Assembly: GCA_023399455.1 (NCBI GenBank)
Contig: JAEWPN010000248.1
Location: 1 to 12,796, forward strand
Source: Bacillota bacterium
GTDB lineage: Bacteria; Bacillota; Clostridia; Lachnospirales; Lachnospiraceae
DNA length: 12,796 bases
Direction: 5' to 3'
This document shows positions 6,850 to 12,796 of the stretch, piece by piece. The notes under the pieces are model-generated. The model did no database searches. It worked only from the letters and a program-made list of their open reading frames with translations, and was not told where the DNA came from. Within the stretch, counting starts at the first letter, position 1. Each line of letters starts with the position of its first letter. The translations under genes and the position numbers were made by a program.

Positions 6850-7761
6850 ATGGAAATTAGAAGCGTCCGTTCGGATGAAATTTACAAGAAGATATTAACC
6901 TCACCGTCAGATAAAAAAGATGATATTTATCGGTACGAGTTAATGAAGCCCTTCGAATTCAAGTGGTCTTGCTACAATATTCCTTTGAAAGCCCCGCAAA
7001 AAAATGGATATGATGTGATTATGGCAAGTAGTATGTTAGGCTTCTTAACACCAACCAAAGTGAATGATGCTCAAAGAGAAAGCATTGAATTGCTTTCTGA
7101 AAATCAGTTTTGGGACAAGTGTCAAAAATCTATTGAAGTTTCTATAAACGCTTTTGTGAATGCGGGTATTGAACTTCCAGTCAAAAGCTATCTTTTTACG
7201 ATATTGCTTTCTGACCCGGAAAGTCCATATACAATCTTGAACGAAGGATATTGCGGAGACGGTGGAATACCCGGTTACATTTTTGGTTCCTTAATTCCGA
7301 ATGCCTACACCCTGAACCGTATGCCTGTTGCGCTTGCACATGAGTCTAATCATAACGTCCGTTTCCAATTTGAAAAATGGAGAAATGATATATCACTGGC
7401 AGGAATGATGGTCAACGAAGGATTGGCGGAAAACTTTGCTGTGTCAATCTATGGTGAGGAAATGGTTGGCCCATGGGTTGCAAAAACAGATGCAGATACG
7501 CTCAATGGATATATAAAGCCTATCATCAAAGAGGGACTTGAAGTAACAGGACTGGAAAATTTGACAGCGTATCTTTATGGTGATGAAATGGCGAATATGC
7601 AAGGCTATTTTCCTGTAGGTCTGCCATATTGTGCCGGGTATGCCTGCGGCTACCACATGATAAAGCATTATTTGAAGAAAACAGGAAGAACCATTATTGA
7701 AGCAACTTTAACACCTGCGGAAGAAATTCTTAGAGAGATTGAGGATTTTTGGGATGAATAA
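6850..7761 (+). CDS. DUF2268 putative zinc metalloprotease
   Basis: This 303-residue protein has the DUF2268 layout (YjaZ-like putative Zn-dependent protease). The zinc-binding helix is HESNH (His164, Glu165, His168) in the context PVALAHESNHNVRF. A following NEGLAENF segment (Glu190 or Glu194) is the expected third-ligand region. A Cys/Gly-rich NEGYCGDGGIPGYIF stretch (131-145) and a closing GLPYCAGYACGYHMIKHYL segment are also family-like. There is no signal peptide or membrane segment, so the protein is probably cytoplasmic. Protease activity is inferred from the motif only. The ATG has TGGAG 8 bases upstream. Expression is probably controlled from the MerR-type promoter just upstream, suggesting induction by a small molecule or drug. 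The last 8 bp overlap the next small ORF. Confidence 0.82.
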   Translation: MEIRSVRSDEIYKKILTSPSDKKDDIYRYELMKPFEFKWSCYNIPLKAPQKNGYDVIMASSMLGFLTPTKVNDAQRESIELLSENQFWDKCQKSIEVSINAFVNAGIELPVKSYLFTILLSDPESPYTILNEGYCGDGGIPGYIFGSLIPNAYTLNRMPVALAHESNHNVRFQFEKWRNDISLAGMMVNEGLAENFAVSIYGEEMVGPWVAKTDADTLNGYIKPIIKEGLEVTGLENLTAYLYGDEMANMQGYFPVGLPYCAGYACGYHMIKHYLKKTGRTIIEATLTPAEEILREIEDFWDE

Positions 7762-7924
7762 GGACGAGATAATGACTGTAAATAGTGTTGCAAAAATGGA
7801 ATTAATTGAACTTATTGATAAGGCTTTGAAAGGAAAAAGCAAAATAAATTTATCGGAATTTGTAAATCAAGCAATCATAATTTACTGTAATAACAATACA
7901 GACAATAAAAATCGAATAATTTGA
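7754..7924 (+). CDS. Small overlapping ORF, ribbon-helix-helix-like hypothetical protein
   Basis: This 56-residue ORF starts at an ATG that overlaps the end of the DUF2268 gene by 8 bp and has GAGGA 8 bases upstream, so coupled translation is plausible. The middle (MTVNSVAKMELIELIDKALK) and the second helix (LSEFVNQAIIIYC) have the strand-helix-helix rhythm and LSEFV-type motif of ribbon-helix-helix DNA-binding proteins. The resemblance is by eye and weak. The tail is Asn-rich. If real, it could be a regulator or antitoxin-like protein. It could also be the remnant of a longer gene, since the DNA after it is decayed. I do not recognise a named family. Confidence 0.45.
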   Translation: MNKDEIMTVNSVAKMELIELIDKALKGKSKINLSEFVNQAIIIYCNNNTDNKNRII

Positions 7925-7941
7925 GCATATCATTCATCTAT

Positions 7942-8052
7942 GTATGGGAAAGGAATTGGCAGCGCATAGGATGCGTAAAAAACGAATGGAAAAAGGTAGA
8001 AAAGACGGTCGGTATCCGATGTTAAATCGCCTTGCTAATAGGCAGGGCTTGT
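7942..8052 (+). CDS. Arg/Lys-rich 36-codon ORF, possible gene fragment
   Basis: ATG at 7942 opens a 36-residue frame, MGKELAAHRMRKKRMEKGRK and on through GRYPMLNRLANRQGL, to a TAG at 8050-8052. The strongly basic composition looks coding rather than random. No clear ribosome site precedes it; GAGCATATC-like sequence is all that is visible. The frame runs into the 3' end of the S66 pseudogene on the opposite strand. It may be a fragment of a deleted gene. I cannot name it. Confidence 0.2.
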
Positions 8053-8975
8053 AGCGCTCTCTAAAAAAGTAATAGTTTTTGTTTCGCAGTTTAACTCGAC
8101 GGTAATGCCATAAGGGATTATAGTTACGGGTTTGGCGTGATCAAAGTTTACGTTGTAAAATATGGGTAAATCATACAGGCGCTCCTCTGAAATGATTACT
8201 TGCGTAATTACAGTTTTGTATTCTTCATAATATACTTCACCCTGAGGCTTTCCGATAATGATTCCTTTCAGAACGTTTAGGATGCCTTGGGCCGCCATGT
8301 TTCGAAGGGTCCATTTAATGAAATCAGGAGAGGGTTTATGTTCACTTGTTTAAATAAACAGGATGGCGTTTGTCCATTCGTTAATAGATGGCCAGATTTT
8401 TGTCCCATTAGCCATGATAAAAACGTCGATACAGCCTCCGGGTAGGTGTCCTTGAACGATTCCTTTTCCGCTGATGATTTCGTAGCCACGCAAATCTTTT
8501 TTAATACGTGCACCGTATTTACATTGTTTTCACTCCACGAGATGTGATCATCAGTCCATTCGGAGCTTGGAAGAAGAGGGTATCGTATCTGATCGCCGAA
8601 TAAGATGTCGATTATAGCGGATTTAGTATAGTCGAACATTTTTACATATTCTCCGAATTCGCATAGAATTGAAGGGCCATAGAAGGAAATGAGGCCGGCT
8701 TTGTACATCATGAAATGGTTAATTGTTGTGTCGGAATAGCCCATGAAGATTTGTCTTCAAAGGCATCCATTAAATCTTTAGCGCGTAGTTCTGGATGGTT
8801 TGCTATGAAGTTGCTTCCTTTTAGAGAGTGAGGCATGGAAATGACTTGTAAGCCAAAGTCATGTTCCAAGCGTTGTTTCGCGATGTAGTATTTGTGGATG
8901 AATTGGGGATCACCCAGTCCGCCCCATGAGAGACTGACGATAGCGATTTTGTCGCCTATTTTTAGTCTTGTTGAT
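8035..8975 (-). pseudogene. Broken S66 LD-carboxypeptidase (MccF-like) gene
   Basis: Three minus-strand pieces in different frames together spell an S66-family serine carboxypeptidase, the group that includes LdcA (peptidoglycan tetrapeptides) and MccF (microcin C immunity). The N-terminal piece (about 8975-8752) reads LKIGDKIAIVSLSWGGLGDP to RAKDLMDAFEDKS, with no start codon. About 30-35 residues are then missing. The second piece begins MGYSDTTINHFMMYKAGLIS (8744), with the nucleophile Ser in GYSD. A one-base loss in an A-run at about 8497-8502 shifts the frame after VHVLKK. The shifted frame continues DLRGYEIISGKGIVQGHLPG to a TAA at 8352-8350, where related proteins have Glu. The last piece (from 8298) is MAAQGILNVLKGIIIGKPQG to VNFDHAKP, with the catalytic His region, and ends at 8035. 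Four separate lesions make function very unlikely. Confidence 0.85.
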
Positions 8976-9106
8976 TCTTCCAGAGCGCTTTATAACTATT
9001 CTTTGCGTTCATCGGGGAATTATTGGAGTCTGATATATGTTGACACTAATGGAGGGGAAGAATATAATTCTGGAGGAAGGGGAATTAGTGAGAATCAATC
9101 TCAAAT
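8976..9106. other. Unassigned sequence between two pseudogenes
   Basis: Nothing recognisable was found here. A short open stretch on the plus strand (about 9039-9113, LTLMEGKNIILEEGELVRIN) looks coding but belongs to no family I can name and ends in a stop. It is probably further debris of the same decayed locus. Confidence 0.3.
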
Positions 9107-9501
9107 GTGGATAAAGAGGTGGGCAGAATACTTACTTTTGTCCCCAATATATTCATATTGTTCATGGCCTTGACTATTTTGGTAGCTAAGGTTATCAATA
9201 TTATGCAAAAGGTATACAGAGCGGGTGCAGGACTTGGAATGTGGCAAATCGTTGTAGCGTTAATTGCCGGTATTTCAGCAAAAGAGGTGGTGGTATCCAG
9301 CTTCGCAGTATTGTTTGGCGTAACCAATGCCTATTCGCTGATGATCTTCTGCCTTTTATACGGACCCTGCATCGCTACGGTGACGACCATAAAAAAGAAA
9401 GCGGTTCCTGGAAATTTACATTTAAGACGGTAATTGTTCAATTGACCTTCGCATAGCTTGTTTCCGTGATCGTATTCCGGACAGGAAGCTTGTTTTTTTA
9501 G
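9107..9501 (+). pseudogene. feoB: C-terminal remnant of ferrous iron transporter feoB
   Basis: FeoB is the GTP-driven Fe2+ importer; only scraps of its membrane domain remain. FVPNIFILFMALTIL matches the LFxxxSILEDSGYM helix region but stops before EDSGYM. GLGMWQIVVALIAGISAKEV followed by VVSSFAVLFG is the highly conserved gate segment. About 20 residues are then skipped to AYSLMIFCLLYGPCIATVTT. A one-base loss in an A-run (9391-9396) shifts the frame, and the correct frame continues KESGSWKFTFKTVIVQLTFA. That frame has a TAG (9454-9456) where the family has Trp, then LVSVIVFRTGSLFF to the natural end at 9501. The G domain and most of the membrane domain are absent and no FeoA was recognised. 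Confidence 0.8.
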
Positions 9502-9644
9502 AGATACATTCCCTCAAATACGGAAAAAGTTGTAGGAAATGCCTTGATTTCCTCTTAGGTTTATGTAAAAATAATATTTGCTGATAATGACAAAATGTTA
9601 ACAATATCGGCAAGCTTAGGAGAGATAAAGACGAGGAGGGCGCT
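9502..9644 (+). promoter_or_regulatory. Upstream region of the hydrogenase gene
   Basis: This AT-rich leader must hold the hydrogenase promoter unless transcription enters from the pseudogene region. TTGCTG (9578-9583) with AACAAT (9600-9605), 16 bp apart, is a weak sigma-A-like candidate. TTGATT (9544-9549) has no suitable -10. No riboswitch or clear terminator was recognised. Confidence 0.25.
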
Positions 9645-11120
9645 ATGAGAGGTATCGATACACAAGTGCGAAAAATTCGTAGACGCATATTTAAAGAGGT
9701 TGCAAATCTGGCATATCATTCGAAGGATTTGATCAATGATGTGGAGGCGCTGCCATATAAAATTGTAGATTATGATGAGTCTCCCTATGGAAGCGTATAT
9801 AGGGAACGGGCTGTCGTGGGAGAGAGAATCAGGCTCGCCATGGGACTTTCCCTAAGATCTGAGAACGTTCCGGTACACGTCACCCAAGGGTTGGCGGAGA
9901 GTGATATCGATGAGAAATATTATGAACCGCCGCTGATGCAAGTCATTCCTTCCGCCTGCAATGCATGTCCGGAGAATCGTTATGAGGTGACGGATAAATG
10001 TATGGGCTGTCTTGCCCATCCCTGCAGAGAGGTATGTCCCAAAGGTGCTGTATCCATGAAGGACGGAAAGTCTATCATCGATCAGGAAAAATGCATTAAA
10101 TGCGGCAAGTGCAAGACGGTTTGTCCTTATGATGCTATTTCACATCAGATAAGGCCGTGTCTGTCTGCCTGCGGAGTGAATGCGATAAAAAACGACACGA
10201 GGGGAAGAGCGATAATCGACAATGATTTGTGCGTATCCTGCGGGCAATGTATGGTAAATTGTCCCTTCGGTGCGATTGCTGATAAATCGCAGGTATTCCA
10301 ACTGATTAGGGCTTTGCAGTCTGGACGGAAAATCATAGCTCAGGTGGCTCCGGCCTTTGTCGGACAGTTTGGAGCGAAAGTGACACCTGACAGAATCAAG
10401 ACAGCTTTGAAAGAGCTTGGTTTTTATGACGTATATGAGACGGCCATAGGAGCCGATATGGGAGCCATGGCGGAAGCCGAGCATTATGTTCATGCGGTGA
10501 CTACGGGAGAACTGCCGTTCCTGCTGACCTCCTGCTGTCCCTCATGGTCGGTGCTGGCTAAGAAATTTTTCCCGGAGACTATCGATAAAATATCCAACGA
10601 GCTGACACCTATGGTGGCTACAGCCCGCAAGATAAAGGAGGACCATCCGGATGCAAGTGTAGTATTCATCGGACCTTGCGCCTCGAAAAAGCTGGAGGCT
10701 TCCAGAAGAACCGTCCGTTCGGACGTAGATTTCGTCATTACCTTTGAAGAGCTTTCCGGAATGTTTGAAGCAAAGGAAATTGTGTTAACTGATGTAGAGG
10801 TATCGGATAAGCTGGAAGACGCTACGGGAGCAGGACGAGGTTACGGTGTCGCAGGCGGAGTGGCCAGCGCTATCGAGGAATGCATCCGGGAATATTATCC
10901 CGATGTGGAGGTGCGCATTGAACATGCGGAAAGCCTTGCGGAGTGTAAAAAGATGCTTATGCTGGCTAAAGCGGGCAAGAAGGACGGCTGTCTGATTGAG
11001 GGCATGGCATGTCCGGGAGGCTGTATTGCCGGAGCGGGAACCAATATCGCAATTCCTCAGGCGGCGAGAGAAGTAGCGGGCTTCAAGGCTGCGGCGGCGA
11101 AGAAGATACCCGATATGTGA
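9645..11120 (+). CDS. Monomeric [FeFe] hydrogenase (group B-like)
   Basis: This is a 491-residue iron-only hydrogenase that interconverts protons and H2, presumably using reduced ferredoxin in the cytoplasm during fermentation. The N-terminal part (about 100-210) carries many Cys for [4Fe-4S] clusters: ACNACP with Cys105/108, Cys119/122/127/131, CIKCGKCKTVC (150-160), the extra PCLSAC (172-176) and CVSCGQCMVNC (196-206). The H-cluster domain has motif L1 TSCCPSW (295-301), with proton-transfer-type Cys297 and ligand Cys298. Motif L2 is GPCASKKLE (Cys345) and L3 is EGMACPGGCIAGAG (Cys456, Cys460). The GPC form of L2 replaces the MPC of group A enzymes and fits the group B clade of Clostridia. 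The ATG has GAGGAGG five bases upstream. Hydrogenase maturases are not in the window. All expected ligands are present. Confidence 0.92.
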   Translation: MRGIDTQVRKIRRRIFKEVANLAYHSKDLINDVEALPYKIVDYDESPYGSVYRERAVVGERIRLAMGLSLRSENVPVHVTQGLAESDIDEKYYEPPLMQVIPSACNACPENRYEVTDKCMGCLAHPCREVCPKGAVSMKDGKSIIDQEKCIKCGKCKTVCPYDAISHQIRPCLSACGVNAIKNDTRGRAIIDNDLCVSCGQCMVNCPFGAIADKSQVFQLIRALQSGRKIIAQVAPAFVGQFGAKVTPDRIKTALKELGFYDVYETAIGADMGAMAEAEHYVHAVTTGELPFLLTSCCPSWSVLAKKFFPETIDKISNELTPMVATARKIKEDHPDASVVFIGPCASKKLEASRRTVRSDVDFVITFEELSGMFEAKEIVLTDVEVSDKLEDATGAGRGYGVAGGVASAIEECIREYYPDVEVRIEHAESLAECKKMLMLAKAGKKDGCLIEGMACPGGCIAGAGTNIAIPQAAREVAGFKAAAAKKIPDM

Positions 11121-11199
11121 AAATAAAGGATGAAAACAAGGAAGTCAATGAGTACAAAACACTCACTGAACAGTTACAAGAAAGCAGAGGAATAAATAA

Positions 11200-12654
11200 A
11201 TGTCCAAAATAAGAACACGGTATGCGCCCAGCCCTACGGGACGCATGCACGTAGGCAATTTAAGAACGGCGCTATACGCTTATCTCATAGCAAAGCATGA
11301 GGGCGGAGATTTCATTTTGAGGATCGAAGATACGGATCAGGAGCGCTTCGTAGAGGGCGCAGTGGAAATCATCTACCGTACTTTGGAAAAAACGGGGCTT
11401 TTACACGATGAAGGCCCGGATAAGGACGGCGGAGTGGGACCTTATGTTCAGAGCAAGAGGCAATCGAAGGGAATCTATTTGGAATATGCGAAAAAGCTGA
11501 TTGAAAAAGGAGAGGCTTATTATTGCTTCTGCGATAAAGAAAGGCTGGCGACCCTTACCCAGACTGTTGCCGGAAAAGAAATCAACATTTACGATAAGCA
11601 CTGCCTGCATCTATCTAAGGAGGAAGTGGAAGCGAAGTTAGCTTCGGGTATTCCCTATGTGATCAGACAGAACAACCCTACCGAAGGGACGACCACCTTT
11701 CATGATGAAATCTATGGAGATATTTCGGTTGACAATGTAGAACTGGACGACATGGTTTTGATCAAATCCGACGGCTATCCTACCTATAACTTTGCAAATG
11801 TGGTAGATGACCATTTAATGGGAATTACGCATGTGGTGAGAGGAAATGAATATCTTTCTTCTTCTCCGAAATATAACCGCCTTTATGACGCCTTTGGCTG
11901 GGAGGTTCCGGTATATGTCCATTGTCCGTTGATTACGGACGAAGAGCATCACAAGCTTTCCAAACGCTGCGGGCATTCTTCTTATGAGGATTTGATCGGG
12001 CAGGGTTTTTTGTCGGAGGCTATCGTTAACTTTGTGGCACTTCTCGGCTGGAGCCCGGAGGGCAACGAAGAGCTTTTCTCCCTTGAAGAGCTGGTAAAAG
12101 TATTCAATTACAAACATTTATCCAAATCGCCCGCTGTTTTTGATTATACCAAATTAAAATGGATGAACGGCGAATATATGAAGGCAATGGAGTTCGATAA
12201 GTTCTATGAAATGGCAGAGCCTTATTTAAAGGAAGCGCTAACGAAAGATCTGGACTTGAAGGCAATCGCACAGATGGTCAAGACAAGAATCGAAATATTC
12301 CCTGACATAAAGGAAATGGTAGATTTCTTTGAAGAGCTTCCGGCATATGAGACGGCGATGTATGTTCATAAGAAAATGAAGACCACGGAAGAATCCTCTC
12401 TGGAGGTATTAGAAGAAATGCTTCCTATCATTGAAGCACAGGATGTATTCGATAACGATTCCCTTTATCAGATGATTGTTTCCTACGTGGAGAAAAAAGG
12501 CTGTAAAAACGGCTATGCGATGTGGCCGATCAGAACCGCCGTATCCGGCAAACAGATGACACCTGCCGGAGCGACGGAAATCATGGAAATTCTAGGGAAA
12601 GAGGAATCCATAAGCCGCATTAAGAAGGGCATCCAGTTATTGAAGAATGTCTGA
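11200..12654 (+). CDS. gltX: Glutamyl-tRNA synthetase
   Basis: This class I aminoacyl-tRNA synthetase charges tRNA-Glu with glutamate in the cytoplasm; 484 residues is the usual length. The ATP-binding HIGH motif appears as HVGN (17-20) within [20 protein letters not shown], and the KMSKS motif as KLSKR (252-256). RIEDTDQER (41-49) is the conserved active-site stretch. A zinc site of the Escherichia coli type is visible: Cys109, Cys111, Cys135 and His137 with the CxCx(23)CxH spacing. The C-terminal anticodon-binding part is helical. The ATG is supported by AGAGGAA 7 bases upstream and by the family start. A 79-bp spacer without terminator follows the hydrogenase gene, so read-through is possible. 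Whether it also charges tRNA-Gln (non-discriminating type) cannot be read here. The final 8 bp overlap the next gene. Confidence 0.96.
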   Translation: MSKIRTRYAPSPTGRMHVGNLRTALYAYLIAKHEGGDFILRIEDTDQERFVEGAVEIIYRTLEKTGLLHDEGPDKDGGVGPYVQSKRQSKGIYLEYAKKLIEKGEAYYCFCDKERLATLTQTVAGKEINIYDKHCLHLSKEEVEAKLASGIPYVIRQNNPTEGTTTFHDEIYGDISVDNVELDDMVLIKSDGYPTYNFANVVDDHLMGITHVVRGNEYLSSSPKYNRLYDAFGWEVPVYVHCPLITDEEHHKLSKRCGHSSYEDLIGQGFLSEAIVNFVALLGWSPEGNEELFSLEELVKVFNYKHLSKSPAVFDYTKLKWMNGEYMKAMEFDKFYEMAEPYLKEALTKDLDLKAIAQMVKTRIEIFPDIKEMVDFFEELPAYETAMYVHKKMKTTEESSLEVLEEMLPIIEAQDVFDNDSLYQMIVSYVEKKGCKNGYAMWPIRTAVSGKQMTPAGATEIMEILGKEESISRIKKGIQLLKNV

Positions 12655-12796
12655 TCAAAGAAGCAATAGGGCACAGGCCCAAGCCATAGAGCACGCTTCC
12701 GGTCCCATGCAGGTTCTCGCGGGACCGGGAAGCGGCAAAACCTATCTTACTATTCGCCGGATTCGTCATCTGATTCGGCATCACGGGATTTCTCCC
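12647..12796 (+). CDS. UvrD/PcrA-family DNA helicase, N-terminal fragment
   Basis: The first 50 residues of a superfamily 1 helicase are present, and the gene runs off the window. It begins [20 protein letters not shown] with the adenine-contacting Q-motif (Gln after NRAQAQ). The Walker A motif [10 protein letters not shown] (about 23-32) follows, then a helix rich in Arg and His ([16 protein letters not shown]), as in UvrD, PcrA and Rep. Such helicases unwind DNA in repair or replication. The ATG overlaps the gltX stop by 8 bp, so translation is probably coupled. The exact member (UvrD, PcrA or an AddA-like shorter relative) cannot be decided from this fragment. Confidence 0.85.
   Translation, partial: MSDQRSNRAQAQAIEHASGPMQVLAGPGSGKTYLTIRRIRHLIRHHGISP

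Noticed and set aside
8892..9173. 93-codon plus-strand frame
   Set aside because: Its first part is antisense to the S66 pseudogene N-terminus and its end is out of frame with the feoB remnant. It joins unrelated debris.
11121..11199. Small hairpin (TGAGT/ACTCA) between the hydrogenase and gltX as a terminator or T-box
   Set aside because: The stem has only five weak pairs and no T-run, and the 79-bp spacer is too short for a T-box leader.
1..12796. CRISPR array, tRNA or rRNA genes, insertion-sequence ends
   Set aside because: No regularly spaced repeats, cloverleaf sequences, rRNA motifs or transposase genes with terminal inverted repeats were seen on either strand.

Overview
The window looks like a chromosomal segment of an anaerobic, spore-forming Firmicute, most likely a Clostridia member close to Lachnospiraceae. 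The evidence is a cotJ spore-coat operon, a clostridial-type monomeric [FeFe] hydrogenase, a Gld-type ABC operon common in gut Clostridia, strong AGGAGG ribosome binding sites, TTG/GTG starts and moderate-to-low GC. The taxonomic call is inference.

Layout, left to right. (1) About 1-1691 is the right end of an integrated mobile element: the tail of an unknown gene, a candidate sigma-A-like promoter and a 501-aa large serine recombinase. The recombinase runs convergently into the spore-coat gene cotJC. The conserved part of CotJC stops near residue 176, and its last ~29 residues are read from element DNA that overlaps the 3' end of the recombinase gene. The element therefore appears to sit inside the 3' end of cotJC, in the manner of the skin or SPbeta elements that interrupt sigK or spsM in other spore formers. 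(2) 1602-2659 (minus strand) is the compact cotJA-cotJB-cotJC operon. cotJA has only 56 codons, and its stop overlaps the likely cotJB start as ATGA. (3) 2834-6601 (plus strand) is a Gld-type ABC operon: an ATPase with a strongly acidic C-terminal tail, a fused GldF-GldG permease/extracellular protein and a membrane-anchored DUF4340 protein. A 12-bp-stem terminator closes it. (4) 6784-7924 carries a promoter with a 19-bp spacer typical of MerR-family control, a DUF2268 HExxH metalloprotease-like protein and an overlapping small ORF, but no MerR gene. (5) 7925-9640 is decayed DNA: a broken S66 LD-carboxypeptidase gene on the minus strand (internal deletion, frameshift, nonsense codon) and a C-terminal remnant of feoB on the plus strand (deletions, frameshift, nonsense codon). 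(6) 9645-12796 (plus strand) returns to housekeeping genes: a monomeric [FeFe] hydrogenase, glutamyl-tRNA synthetase (gltX) and the first 50 codons of a UvrD-family helicase that overlaps the end of gltX.

The most notable feature is the recombinase element in cotJC. If it excises precisely in the sporulating mother cell, it would be a developmentally regulated gene interruption. If not, it has simply replaced the CotJC C-terminus. The other end of the element lies outside the window, so its size, its cargo and the att core cannot be read here.
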